From Bacteroides nordii WAL 11050 = JCM 12987 (GTDB lineage Bacteria; Bacteroidota; Bacteroidia; Bacteroidales; Bacteroidaceae), in contig BAJA01000013.1 of NCBI GenBank assembly GCA_000613465.1, forward strand, positions 56,264-120,263: DNA of 64,000 nt, written 5' to 3'. The notes under the pieces are model-generated. The model had not been told where the DNA came from. It made no database searches and was given only the letters and a program-made list of their open reading frames with translations. The position numbers and the translations under genes were made by a program. Below, piece after piece: positions 7,833-16,267 of this stretch (positions within the stretch are counted from its first letter, which is position 1; every line of letters begins with the position of its first letter).

Positions 7833-8092
7833 AATTGAGAAATTGTTATTAGTTTAAAAGGTAAAAATAAGAAATTAAGGTATTAGAATTTAAGGTATAA
7901 ACAAAGCTTCAATAGGTACAAATAAAAGGTAAAAGATTAATAAGGATAACAATAGAATAATAGGTAATTGAAGTTTTTTTAGGTAAGAAAGAAGATTGTA
8001 ATTCAGGAAAAAAGAGGAAAACAAAAGAAAAGCCTTATGGCTTTTCTTATCAGAGGCGAGGAATTCTTTAAAAGAATTTGCTCGTTTTTTTA
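7833..8092 (+). ncRNA. Candidate small RNA with repeated GGTA motifs
   Basis: The span of about 260 nt runs from the predicted start of the 7796-7826 promoter to a rho-independent terminator. The first 190 nt are A-rich, poor in C and little structured. GGTA occurs at 7860, 7879, 7894, 7915, 7928, 7963 and 7982, with a GGAT at 7944, at steps of 13-21 nt. Two hairpins end the region: 8025-8048, and the terminator at 8057-8084. The only ATG (8037) gives 24 codons that overlap the terminator. Repeated short single-stranded motifs of this kind are typical of RNAs that sequester an RNA-binding protein. I do not recognise the RNA as a known family. Confidence 0.55.
8057..8092 (+). terminator. Rho-independent terminator of the candidate small RNA
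   Basis: The stem is CGAG...CTCG (8057-8060/8081-8084) plus AATTCTT/AAGAATT (8062-8068/8072-8078), with a short bulge, followed by seven T (8085-8091). A separate 10-bp hairpin (AAGAAAAGCC, 8025-8034, with 8039-8048) lies just upstream. Confidence 0.8.
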
Positions 8093-8131
8093 TTTTATTA
8101 TTTCGATGTAAGGTGCTGATAATCAATTAAA

Positions 8132-8220
8132 ATAAGAATGTACACTTTGGTCATGCAAGAGTGTACATCTTTATATAACAAGAGTGTACACTCTTGCATG
8201 ACAAAAATGTACACTCTTAT
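8132..8220. repeat. Long extragenic palindrome with TGTACACT cores
   Basis: Two 36-bp arms (8132-8167 and 8185-8220) pair with only three mismatches; the inner 18 bp are perfect. Each arm is itself a smaller imperfect palindrome of the form TGTACACTTT...GAGTGTACA. It separates convergent transcription units and could act as a terminator or a protein-binding site. A related palindrome occurs at 39306-39348. Confidence 0.75.
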
Positions 8221-8245
8221 GTTTCTTTATTAATTTTCTCGATTC

Positions 8246-9292
8246 CTACTTGTATATCAACTTGTTTTCTACCCCGTCGCCAAATAGATTATCACCCAAT
8301 GTTGTAATTTTATCTCCTGTAGCTACCACATGCCGTAGATTATCACATCCCATAAATGCACCGAATTCAATAGCGGTTACACTGGCGGGTAACTCTACCG
8401 TACCACATAATCTGCCGCAATTGCTAAATACACGTTGGCCGATCACCTTTAGTCCGTGGGGCAATTTTATACGAAGCAAATATTTTTTTTGAGAGAATGT
8501 AAAATCCGGAATAGAAGTTGCATTTGTTTTTGCAATATCTACAGCAACGAGGTTGGGCATGTAGTCTCTGATTAGTTTGAAGTCGTTGTTGTCCAATTTA
8601 CCTTCAATTGTGAGGAAGTTGATATCTTTGGGCTGTAAGCCTGCCTTTTGTATTTCACTCTCCAGACTACTCATTGCACCCACTTGCAAAGTAGCTTCCT
8701 GTGGTTCTCCTTCGATGAAGGCAAATGATTTCCAGTTATCCTTTATTTTGTATCCGTCGCTGCTACCTAATGGGACGAAAATGGCAGTAATACTGTCTGC
8801 CAACCCTTCCGGAAGGAGATTGGGCGGCGTTTTCTTTCTGATCTGGCAAATAGCAAGATTACTGCAACCCTTAAAAGCAGCATCTTCGATGTTCTTGATC
8901 TTTTCTGAAAGAACCACTTTTTTCAATGACATCTTTCCTTGAGGTTGTCCGTTTACTACCTGGCAGAATGCATATGCAGGAATAAAGTTGGGCATATATA
9001 CATAGAATTTGTCGGGATGTGTTCCGGCTTTTCCTGTATACATTTTGATCTCTGCATTTGAGATATCGAGTACTTCTAAGTTTTTAAATTCATCCCGCAG
9101 GTGTCTGAAGTCTTCTGCATTGATTTTTCCTGTCAGTGTAAGATGAGTAACACTGTTTGCTTCGTCTTCGGTCATCATTGAAATCAATGTTCCTGCTTTG
9201 GATACAAAATACTGCTTTTTAATAGGTTGCGCCATAATTCCCGGGGTCGTTGCAGCCAGGAACAGACCTATAAATAAATGTTTTATTTTCAT
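8246..9292 (-). CDS. Secreted BspA-type leucine-rich repeat protein
   Basis: A 348-residue protein with a signal peptide (MKIKHLFIGLFLAATTPGIMA) and no lipobox. It contains LRR_5 (BspA-like) repeats such as HLTLTGKINAEDF, LKKVVLSEKIKNIEDAAFKG and GTVELPASVTAIEFGAFMGC. The LTIEGKLDNNDFKLIRDYMP segment repeats the N-terminal pattern, so two similar halves are visible. BspA-type proteins of Bacteroidetes are surface or secreted proteins that bind host or bacterial partners. The exact ligand cannot be deduced. The gene stands alone, with a promoter at 9312-9319. Confidence 0.88.
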   Translation of the reverse strand: MKIKHLFIGLFLAATTPGIMAQPIKKQYFVSKAGTLISMMTEDEANSVTHLTLTGKINAEDFRHLRDEFKNLEVLDISNAEIKMYTGKAGTHPDKFYVYMPNFIPAYAFCQVVNGQPQGKMSLKKVVLSEKIKNIEDAAFKGCSNLAICQIRKKTPPNLLPEGLADSITAIFVPLGSSDGYKIKDNWKSFAFIEGEPQEATLQVGAMSSLESEIQKAGLQPKDINFLTIEGKLDNNDFKLIRDYMPNLVAVDIAKTNATSIPDFTFSQKKYLLRIKLPHGLKVIGQRVFSNCGRLCGTVELPASVTAIEFGAFMGCDNLRHVVATGDKITTLGDNLFGDGVENKLIYK

Positions 9293-9311
9293 GAGTGAGC
9301 TTTTATTTAGA

Positions 9312-9319
9312 CAAATATA
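9312..9319 (-). promoter_or_regulatory. -7 box of the LRR protein gene
   Basis: TATATTTG on the minus strand, about 20 bp upstream of the start codon at 9292. No clear -33 box is seen. Confidence 0.5.
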
Positions 9320-9461
9320 CAGAAAAAAGAGAGAACAAGCCTCTCTTTTTGTTTTTTATAGTTATTTTTGCTTCCGGCTTAACAATTAATAATGCGGCAG
9401 TGGGCATAGTTTTACTATAAGGCTATATGATTGTGGCATACTCTAAAGTAAATTATTATAT

Positions 9462-10334
9462 ATGGAACAAGAAAATGTTATCCGCCAGGAAAATCCCAGG
9501 ACAGGGGTTCACGTACTTATCAGTCTGTCTGTTTATATAGGATTATATTTCTTTCTTTCCATGGTGCTTTCTGTGGCTGCTTATCTTGGTTTGGGGCTTT
9601 CGGGAGTACATGGATCGTATACACTGTCCCAATATGCAGTTATCCAGACAGCCAGTTTGTTGGCCAGTGTTCTTCCTGCTTTGTTTGTTCTTAAATATTG
9701 CGATTATCGCCCGTTTTCTGATTTAGGACTTAGTATCCGGGGGCGTTGGAAAGACTTCTTGTATGGATTGTTGGTGGCTGTACTCCTGTATGGTATTGGA
9801 TTCGGACTTTCATTAGCATTGGGAGAGGTCAGGATTATGGGAGTTCATTTTAGCTTTACCAATCTGGCGGGGAGTTTCGGTGTCTGTATTCTTATTGCCC
9901 TTACAGAAGAAATAATGATTCGTGGCTATGTTTTGGGACGGTTGCTGCGGACGAGGCTTAACAAATTCCTTTCGTTGCTGATTTCGTCTGTGTTATTTTC
10001 TCTGATGCATCTTTTCAATCCGAATGTAGCTTTTCTTCCCATGCTGAATCTTGTGTTGGCTGGCTGTCTGCTTGGAGCTGCTTTTCTCTATACCCGTAAT
10101 CTCTGGTTCCCGATTTCGTTACATCTGTTCTGGAATTGGTTACAAGGTCCTGTGTTGGGGTATAAAGTAAGCGGGATTGAGCTTTGTCCACCAATGTTAC
10201 AGTTGCAACTGCCAGAGAATACCATTTTGAACGGCGGTACTTTTGGCTTTGAGGGATCTATCATCTGTACGATACTGATGATTGTACTGACGGGAAGTAT
10301 TATCTGGTACTTTGAAAGAAGAAAATGCAGATAA
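9462..10334 (+). CDS. CPBP family intramembrane metalloprotease (CAAX protease-like)
   Basis: A 290-residue protein with about eight hydrophobic membrane segments. The family's catalytic signature is present: EE-x3-R in TEEIMIRGYVLGRL (E149, E150, R154), the FxxxH motif in SVLFSLMHLFNP, and the later LHLFWNWLQGP motif with His and Asn. Members are membrane-embedded proteases related to CAAX-processing enzymes; substrates in Bacteroides are unknown. The gene is transcribed toward dnaB, 292 bp away, with no terminator seen between them. Operator-like palindromes occupy that gap. Confidence 0.9.
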   Translation: MEQENVIRQENPRTGVHVLISLSVYIGLYFFLSMVLSVAAYLGLGLSGVHGSYTLSQYAVIQTASLLASVLPALFVLKYCDYRPFSDLGLSIRGRWKDFLYGLLVAVLLYGIGFGLSLALGEVRIMGVHFSFTNLAGSFGVCILIALTEEIMIRGYVLGRLLRTRLNKFLSLLISSVLFSLMHLFNPNVAFLPMLNLVLAGCLLGAAFLYTRNLWFPISLHLFWNWLQGPVLGYKVSGIELCPPMLQLQLPENTILNGGTFGFEGSIICTILMIVLTGSIIWYFERRKCR

Positions 10335-10363
10335 ATAGGTTCTCTTACTTATAAAATTACGTA

Positions 10364-10437
10364 TTTAACGCAGTGTTAAATAGGTAATTAACGCACAGTT
10401 AAAATGCATAGTTTATATGGATAAAGTACGTACTTTA
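10364..10437. promoter_or_regulatory. Cluster of three palindromes upstream of dnaB
   Basis: TTTAACGCAGTGTTAAA (10364-10380) is followed by the similar TTAACGCACAGTTAA (10388-10402), so TTAACGCA repeats at a 23-bp step. A perfect 16-bp palindrome, TAAAGTACGTACTTTA, lies at 10422-10437. The arrangement looks like tandem binding sites. It is 190-260 bp upstream of dnaB and directly follows the CPBP gene. Confidence 0.55.
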
Positions 10438-10541
10438 ATGGTGTAGATATATAAATGTTAAATACACATTATTAGGTTGTAAATAGACATTTCTTATCAG
10501 TCTTGCTATCTTATTCTGCTATCAGTCTCATTTTTATTTTC

Positions 10542-10549
10542 TATCTTTG
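10542..10549 (+). promoter_or_regulatory. -7 box of dnaB
   Basis: TATCTTTG followed by CACCCCCC, giving a start near 10556 and a leader of about 70 nt. The -33 region is not consensus. Confidence 0.55.
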
Positions 10550-10626
10550 TCACCCCCCTTTGCATACTGGCAGTGTGCTTAAGGATTAGATTGTAAATAA
10601 ATAGAATTTAAATAGTAAATATAAAG

Positions 10627-12186
10627 ATGGCTGAACAACCCAAAAGAACTCCACGTAATACCAAATCCAAAACTCCGCAACCTATAACTGATTACGGACG
10701 TATTCAGCCTCAGGCACCGGAACTGGAAGAGGCTGTACTGGGTGCTTTGATGATCGAGAAAGATGCTTATTCTTTGGTGAGTGAAATACTTCGTCCGGAA
10801 TCATTCTACGAACATCGTCATCAGTTGATCTATGCTGCTATAACCGATCTGGCAGTCAACCAGCAGCCGGTGGATATTCTCACGGTAAAAGAACAACTTG
10901 CCAAACGGGGTGATTTGAAAGAAGTAGGTGGTCCGTTTTACATCACACAGCTGAGTAGTAAAGTGGCCTCTTCGGCGCATATTGAATATCACGCCCGCAT
11001 TATTGCGCAAAAGTACCTGGCACGCGAACTTATTACTTTTACCAGTGGCATTCAAAGTAAAGCGTTTGACGAAACGCTCGACGTGGATGACTTGATGCAG
11101 GAAGCCGAAGGAAAGCTTTTTGAAATCTCGCAGCGGAATATGAAAAAGGACTATACGCAGATCAATCCGGTGATTAGTGAAGCGTATCAGTTGATCCAGA
11201 AAGCTGCTGCCCGTGCCGATGGATTAAGTGGTTTGGAGAGTGGTTTCACTAAACTGGATAAGATGACTTCCGGTTGGCAGAATTCCGACCTTATCATTAT
11301 TGCTGCCCGTCCGGCTATGGGTAAAACGGCTTTTGTGCTTTCCATGGCTAAGAACATAGCTGTCAATTTCCGTAATCCAGTTGCATTGTTTTCGCTTGAA
11401 ATGAGCAATGTACAGTTGGTGAACCGTCTTATCTCCAATGTGTGCGAAATACCCAGTGAAAAGATCAAGAGCGGACAGCTTGCTGCATATGAGTGGCAAC
11501 AGTTGGACTATAAACTGAAAGACCTGATCGACGCACCGCTTTATGTAGATGATACGCCTTCTCTATCCGTGTTTGAGCTTCGTACAAAGGCACGCCGTCT
11601 GGTACGTGAGCATGGTGTAAGAATCATTATTATTGACTACCTTCAGCTGATGAATGCCAGTGGTATGGCTTTTGGTAGCCGTCAGGAAGAGGTTAGTACT
11701 ATCTCTCGTTCGCTCAAAGGGCTTGCCAAAGAGTTGAACATTCCTATTATTGCTCTGTCACAGTTGAATCGTGGTGTAGAAAATCGTGAGGGTATTGAAG
11801 GAAAACGTCCTCAGTTGAGTGACCTTCGTGAATCCGGAGCCATTGAGCAGGATGCCGATATGGTATGTTTTATTCACCGTCCGGAGTATTACAAAATATT
11901 TCAGGACGATCATGGAAATGATCTTCGTGGTATGGCCGAAATAATTATTGCAAAGCATCGTAATGGTGCTGTGGGTGATGTTCTGTTGCGATTTAAAGGT
12001 GAATATACTCGTTTCCAGAATCCGGATGATGATATGGTAATACCTGTGCCCGATGCAGGGGCGATGCCTGTACTTGGCTCACGTATGAATAGTAGCTCTG
12101 GTAATGTTCCGCCGCCTGTACCCGATTTTGCTCCACAAAGTGCCAATCCGTTTGGTGGAGGAGATGAAGGACCTTTGCCTTTCTGA
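10627..12186 (+). CDS. dnaB: Replicative DNA helicase DnaB
   Basis: A 519-residue hexameric 5'-3' helicase of the replication fork. The N-terminal primase-interacting domain (about 25-130) begins PQAPELEEAVLGALMIEKDA. The RecA-like domain has Walker A ARPAMGKTAF near residues 227-236, Walker B IIIIDYLQLM, and RESGAIEQDADMVCFIHRP near the C-terminus. The length is normal except for a Pro/Gly-rich C-terminal tail ending GGGDEGPLPF. There is no intein. It is followed by its own terminator at 12203-12257. Confidence 0.97.
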   Translation: MAEQPKRTPRNTKSKTPQPITDYGRIQPQAPELEEAVLGALMIEKDAYSLVSEILRPESFYEHRHQLIYAAITDLAVNQQPVDILTVKEQLAKRGDLKEVGGPFYITQLSSKVASSAHIEYHARIIAQKYLARELITFTSGIQSKAFDETLDVDDLMQEAEGKLFEISQRNMKKDYTQINPVISEAYQLIQKAAARADGLSGLESGFTKLDKMTSGWQNSDLIIIAARPAMGKTAFVLSMAKNIAVNFRNPVALFSLEMSNVQLVNRLISNVCEIPSEKIKSGQLAAYEWQQLDYKLKDLIDAPLYVDDTPSLSVFELRTKARRLVREHGVRIIIIDYLQLMNASGMAFGSRQEEVSTISRSLKGLAKELNIPIIALSQLNRGVENREGIEGKRPQLSDLRESGAIEQDADMVCFIHRPEYYKIFQDDHGNDLRGMAEIIIAKHRNGAVGDVLLRFKGEYTRFQNPDDDMVIPVPDAGAMPVLGSRMNSSSGNVPPPVPDFAPQSANPFGGGDEGPLPF

Positions 12187-12202
12187 TTAGTAAGTTTTTG
12201 AG

Positions 12203-12257
12203 AATGTAATAAACGCATTGGAATCATTGAATTTCAATGCGTTTATTACATTTTTTT
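12203..12257 (+). terminator. Rho-independent terminator of dnaB
   Basis: An 18-bp perfect stem, AATGTAATAAACGCATTG with its complement at 12235-12252, closes a 14-nt loop and is followed by a T-tract. Confidence 0.9.
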
Positions 12258-12345
12258 ATTATTTTCGGTTTCTATTGATTTGTAGGGAAACACAAAAGAT
12301 TTTTTATTATTTTGTAAAATAAAGCGGTGGTTGATAAAAATAATG

Positions 12346-12353
12346 TATCTTTG
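12346..12353 (+). promoter_or_regulatory. -7 box that decides the start of the CapD-like gene
   Basis: TATCTTTG followed by CAAC implies a transcript start near 12360. It lies inside the longest frame (from 12327), so the ATG at 12384 is the more likely start. Confidence 0.6.
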
Positions 12354-12383
12354 CAACGCCTAAAACAAAAAACTGTAAAAAGA

Positions 12384-14288
12384 ATGAAACCAAGATTTTT
12401 TCATCGATACCTTTCCTCAAAGGTGTTGCCTATTTGGACTATTCTGTTGATTGATGTCTTTATTATTGTATCTTCGTGTATGTTGTCATATGCGCTCCGT
12501 TATGATTTTCGTAGTATTTTTTTAGACTCTTCTACTATTGATAAGACTATTCTCTGGACAGTAATTGTTAATCTGGTATTTTTCCGGGTATTTCGTACGT
12601 ATTCCAATGTACTGCGTTTCTCTTCATTTGTTGATATTATGCGCATTTTCGTATCCCTCACCGTATCATATGGGACGTTGATGGTTACGAGTGTTCTTCT
12701 GGATACATATTTCAATGTAAAGATAGCTCCGGTAAGTGTGTTGTTTATGGCGTATGTCATAAATTTTGCTCTGATGGCTTGTTCGCGCATTGTGGTTAAA
12801 ATGTTTTTTGAAATCATTAATTTTGACCGTAGCCAGACAGTTAATGTATTTATTTATGGTGCAAAAGAAGTAGGTGTAAATATAGCCAAGTCACTTCGTG
12901 TGAATTTACGTAATCATTATCGTTTGCGTGGTTTTATTGCCGACGAACCGGAATTGATTGATAAGATTATGATGGGAGTGAAGGTGTATCCCAATGATGA
13001 TACGCTGATTGAGAGGTTGGAGGATCGCGATGTGAACACCATTATCATTTCTCCGGCTAAGATGGATCAGTTGAAGAAAACGGATATAGCAGATCGTTTG
13101 TTGGCTCATAATATAAAACTACTTACTGCACCTCCTTTGAGTGAGTGGGGTGGACAGCCTTTGAATCGTACTCAGTTGAAGGAAATCCAGATTGAAGACC
13201 TTTTGCAACGCGAACCGATTGAAGTGGATATTCATAAGATTGCTTCTCATCTTGAAGGAAAAAGGGTGATGATTACCGGTGCAGCCGGTTCTATCGGTAG
13301 TGAGATAATGCGTCAGGTAGCTTCTTTTAATCCTTATAAACTTATTCTGGTAGATCAGGCAGAGACACCATTGCATGATATTCGTCTTGAATTGCAGGAT
13401 CGATGGAGAGATATTGATGCTGAGACAATCGTAGCAGATATTTCTAATCCGACCCGTATTGAAGCTATTTTCCGTGAATATAAGCCTCAATATATATTCC
13501 ATGCAGCTGCCTACAAACATGTGCCAATGATGGAGGATAATGTGTCCGAGTCTATTCAGGTAAACGTAGCAGGTACACGTATTTTAGCTGATTTTGCTGT
13601 AAAATACGGTGCAGAGAAGTTTGTGATGATCTCTACTGATAAGGCTGTAAATCCAACGAATGTGATGGGATGTTCCAAACGTATTTGTGAGATTTATGTG
13701 CAGTCTTTAGCTAAGAAATTACAGGAAAAAGGAGAGGGAACCGTACAATTTATCACTACTCGTTTTGGAAATGTATTAGGCTCTAATGGCTCTGTTATTC
13801 CTCGTTTTCGTGATCAGATTCAGCGCGGAGGTCCTGTAACTGTGACTCACCCTGAAATTATTCGTTATTTTATGACTATTCCTGAAGCTTGTAGATTGGT
13901 ACTTGAAGCCGGAAGTATGGGAAATGGCGGGGAGATTTATATCTTCGACATGGGCAAACCGGTTAAGATTGTTGATTTGGCTAAGCGTATGATTAGTCTT
14001 TCGGGGCGTACAGATGTAAAAATAGAGTTTACCGGATTACGGCATGGAGAAAAGTTATATGAGGAACTTTTGAACGTGAAGGAGTTGACAAAACCTACCT
14101 ATCACGATAAGATTATGATTGCTACCGTCCGCGAGTATGATTATGATGAAGTAAAAGAGCGTATCCAGAATTTAATTGAAATGAGTTATACGTACGATCA
14201 GATGAAGATTGTAGCAGCAATGAAGGATATTGTTCCCGAATTTGTAAGTAAGAACTCTTGTTTTGAAGCGTTGGATAAGAAGAACTAA
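12384..14288 (+). CDS. Membrane NDP-sugar epimerase/dehydratase (CapD/WbpM/PglF family)
   Basis: A 634-residue inner-membrane enzyme of nucleotide-sugar metabolism for surface polysaccharides. About four N-terminal membrane helices (residues 15-125) precede a first Rossmann domain (about 145-260) and a C-terminal extended-SDR domain. The NAD(P) motif is ITGAAGSIGSE near residue 297. The active-site segment is STDKAVNPTNVMGCSKR near residue 416, where the family has Lys and a Met in place of the usual Tyr. RYFMTIPEA and RHGEKLYEELL are also typical. Relatives are UDP-GlcNAc 4,6-dehydratases; the exact substrate is unknown. The gene is monocistronic, and no capsule cluster is visible. Confidence 0.9.
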   Translation: MKPRFFHRYLSSKVLPIWTILLIDVFIIVSSCMLSYALRYDFRSIFLDSSTIDKTILWTVIVNLVFFRVFRTYSNVLRFSSFVDIMRIFVSLTVSYGTLMVTSVLLDTYFNVKIAPVSVLFMAYVINFALMACSRIVVKMFFEIINFDRSQTVNVFIYGAKEVGVNIAKSLRVNLRNHYRLRGFIADEPELIDKIMMGVKVYPNDDTLIERLEDRDVNTIIISPAKMDQLKKTDIADRLLAHNIKLLTAPPLSEWGGQPLNRTQLKEIQIEDLLQREPIEVDIHKIASHLEGKRVMITGAAGSIGSEIMRQVASFNPYKLILVDQAETPLHDIRLELQDRWRDIDAETIVADISNPTRIEAIFREYKPQYIFHAAAYKHVPMMEDNVSESIQVNVAGTRILADFAVKYGAEKFVMISTDKAVNPTNVMGCSKRICEIYVQSLAKKLQEKGEGTVQFITTRFGNVLGSNGSVIPRFRDQIQRGGPVTVTHPEIIRYFMTIPEACRLVLEAGSMGNGGEIYIFDMGKPVKIVDLAKRMISLSGRTDVKIEFTGLRHGEKLYEELLNVKELTKPTYHDKIMIATVREYDYDEVKERIQNLIEMSYTYDQMKIVAAMKDIVPEFVSKNSCFEALDKKN

Positions 14289-14306
14289 TAGGCAAAAATA
14301 AAGGAT

Positions 14307-14348
14307 AAAAAAATAGCTGTGTTACAAAAATAACGCAGCTATTTTTTT
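14307..14348. terminator. Bidirectional hairpin terminator
   Basis: AAAAAATAGCTGTGTTA pairs with TAACGCAGCTATTTTTT through one G-U pair. It separates the plus-strand epimerase gene from the minus-strand DHOD-like gene and has A/T tracts on both sides. Confidence 0.88.
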
Positions 14349-14353
14349 ATTCT

Positions 14354-15325
14354 CTATTTGTTGGAGAAGTATTTCAAGAATTGAGTACGTTCCCACATAT
14401 TGATGCCTTGCACATCTTTTGCATTTAATTTTCCCTTAAACTGTGCAATACTTTTAAACCCTTTCTGTTCCATCCATGTGGCCAGGAAACGGGTCATTTC
14501 TCCAATATACATGTTGGTATTTTGGTAGATTGTACTACATACTTCTACAGCTGATGCTCCTGCCAGAATCACCTTTACTACAGCTGCAGGTTTGTGTACC
14601 CCTCCGGATGCTGCGTAATCGATCTTATCAACCATTGAAGAAGCAATTCCTACCCAACGAAGTGTTTTGGATAAGTCGGAAGCACTACTGAATACATTTC
14701 CGGAGATATGTTCCATCTTTTCAATATCAATATCCGGCTGGTAAAAACGGTTGAACAATACAACTGCTGCTGCGCCGTTAGCATAAAGTTGGTCAATGAG
14801 CGCCACAGGATTGGTCAGGTTATCACCCAGTTTCATGATTACAGGAATCTTAACGACTTTTTTAATATGACTCAGAATATCAATATGGCGTTGTTCAAAC
14901 GAGCCATATTTATATTGAATGTCCGATTGCACTGCGAGGATATTAATTTCCAATGCATCCGCACCGGCTTCTTCCATCTGCTTTGCAAAATCAATCCATT
15001 CTGTATCTGTATAACAGTTGATACTTGCGATGATTGGAATATCACATACTTTCTTGCTTTCTTTGATCAGTTCCAGATATTCGGCCAGTTTATGTTCTCT
15101 GATATAATCAGCCAGATAATCATTACCCTCAGAATATGTGGGATCTTTAAGCTGATCAGCTTCAATAAGTATCTGCTCCTCAAAAAGCGATTTCAATACG
15201 ATGGCTCCGGCTCCTGCTTCGGCCAACTTCTTGTTTTTTCCGGCACTATTGGTTAGTCCCGAACTGCTAATGATAATGGGATTCTTAAGTTGAAGCCCGG
15301 CAAAAGTAGTTTTTAAATCGGTCAT
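14354..15325 (-). CDS. Dihydroorotate dehydrogenase-like protein
   Basis: A 323-residue FMN-binding TIM-barrel protein of the DHOD-like family. Visible features are the N-terminal NPIIISSSGLTNSAGKNKKL (substrate and FMN loop), the strand-end SINCYTD, the lysine-bearing strand PVIMKLGDNLTNP, and the phosphate-binding region SGGVHKPAAVVKVILAGASA. It lacks signs of the membrane-bound class 2 enzyme. Several residues of true PyrD enzymes are changed, so oxidation of dihydroorotate is not certain; another flavin-dependent reaction is possible. It lies 11 bp downstream of the yggS-type gene in one operon. Confidence 0.85.
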   Translation of the reverse strand: MTDLKTTFAGLQLKNPIIISSSGLTNSAGKNKKLAEAGAGAIVLKSLFEEQILIEADQLKDPTYSEGNDYLADYIREHKLAEYLELIKESKKVCDIPIIASINCYTDTEWIDFAKQMEEAGADALEINILAVQSDIQYKYGSFEQRHIDILSHIKKVVKIPVIMKLGDNLTNPVALIDQLYANGAAAVVLFNRFYQPDIDIEKMEHISGNVFSSASDLSKTLRWVGIASSMVDKIDYAASGGVHKPAAVVKVILAGASAVEVCSTIYQNTNMYIGEMTRFLATWMEQKGFKSIAQFKGKLNAKDVQGINMWERTQFLKYFSNK

Positions 15326-15336
15326 AGTAGATAATT

Positions 15337-16011
15337 TTAAATGTTATAGTCTCTTTCTCCAAAAATCTTGCTTCCTATCCGTACAAGCGTACTTTCTTCG
15401 GCAATAGCCTGAGGATAATCATGTGACATACCCATAGATAGTTCACAAAAAGTGTCTGAATGAGAGAAATAAGTAGCTTTCAATTCTTTGAAAAGGCTAT
15501 TTAAAGAACAGAATTCCCGGTCTATTTGTTCAACATCATCAGTGTTGCTGGCCATACCCATAAGTCCGCATATCTGTACGTTTTTCAGTTCTTTCCATGT
15601 TCCGGCAGACAACATCTCCCTGCATTCTTCAGCGCTGAAACCAAATTTTGTTTCCTCTTGTGCTATATGCAATTGCAACAGACACTTAATAGTACGCTCA
15701 ACTTTGGCAGCTTGTTTATTTACTTCTACAAGTAGTTTGTATGAATCGATTCCATGAATCATGGCTACATAAGGAGCCATATATTTAATTTTGTTCGTTT
15801 GCAAGTGTCCGATGAAATGCCATTCAATATCCTTGGGCAAACTCTCGTGTTTGGCAGTCATCTCTTGCACCTTGCTTTCTCCGAAAATACGCTGTCCCGC
15901 ATTATATGCTTCTTCTATCGCTTCATTGGGATGGAATTTCGAAACAGCAACCAGCCGGACCCTTGGAGGAAGTTCGGTCAGTACTTCTCTTAGATTCTCC
16001 GCAACACTCAT
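15337..16011 (-). CDS. YggS family pyridoxal phosphate homeostasis protein
   Basis: A 224-residue single-domain alanine racemase-like barrel. The PLP-binding Lys is K25 in LVAVSKFHP. GQRIFGESKVQE, EWHFIGHLQTNKIK, ELSMGMSHDYPQA and VRIGSKIFGERDY are all characteristic of PLPBP/YggS. The family has no racemase activity; it binds PLP and keeps vitamin B6 and amino-acid pools balanced. It is the first gene of a two-gene operon with the DHOD-like gene. Confidence 0.95.
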   Translation of the reverse strand: MSVAENLREVLTELPPRVRLVAVSKFHPNEAIEEAYNAGQRIFGESKVQEMTAKHESLPKDIEWHFIGHLQTNKIKYMAPYVAMIHGIDSYKLLVEVNKQAAKVERTIKCLLQLHIAQEETKFGFSAEECREMLSAGTWKELKNVQICGLMGMASNTDDVEQIDREFCSLNSLFKELKATYFSHSDTFCELSMGMSHDYPQAIAEESTLVRIGSKIFGERDYNI

Positions 16012-16036
16012 ATTGTTGATTTATAAATTATGTTTT

Positions 16037-16260
16037 TTGAATCATGATTTATGAAAAATTTCATTGTAAGTATCCTAATTAAATGATCGTATCATTGAAA
16101 CACAGATTATCGTAAATTCACGCAAAGAATATCGTCTCTCAAATACGGCAAGCCTTCTAAATCTGCAAAAATCTACGATCATTTGTGTTTCAATAAAACG
16201 CTGTCATAGTATGAATTAAATTTGAAGTACTATTTATGAAATTCATAAATCATAATTCAA
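16037..16260. repeat. Outer inverted repeat around an interspersed palindrome
   Basis: TTGAATCATGATTTATGAA... (16037-16064) and its near complement ...TTCATAAATCATAATTCAA (16236-16260) bracket the element at 16095-16193. Almost the whole intergenic gap of about 255 bp is thus symmetrical. No ORF lies within, so a non-autonomous mobile element or a large RNA hairpin is possible. Confidence 0.55.
16095..16193. repeat. Interspersed palindromic repeat, copy 1
   Basis: About 99 bp starting TTGAAACACAGATTATCG and ending in its inverted relative CGATCATTTGTGTTTCAA. A second copy, roughly 80-85% identical by eye, lies at 20864-20958. The shared core includes AAATTCACGCAAAGAATATC. This looks like a Bacteroides extragenic palindromic repeat rather than a gene. 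Confidence 0.75.
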
Positions 16261-16267
16261 CACTCAA

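Noticed and set aside
7860..7985. CRISPR-like or tandem DNA repeat
   Set aside because: Only the four-base GGTA core recurs; the intervals vary in length and sequence, so there is no repeat-spacer structure.
7890..8126. A 78-residue minus-strand ORF with a hydrophobic stretch
   Set aside because: It is the complement of an A-rich region, has no promoter or start context, and overlaps the terminator and candidate small RNA on the other strand.
14708..15256. A 182-residue plus-strand ORF
   Set aside because: It lies wholly opposite the well-supported DHOD-like gene and shows no family motif; it is a shadow frame.
16037..16260. Insertion sequence
   Set aside because: There is no transposase ORF and no obvious target duplication; it is better described as a palindromic extragenic element.
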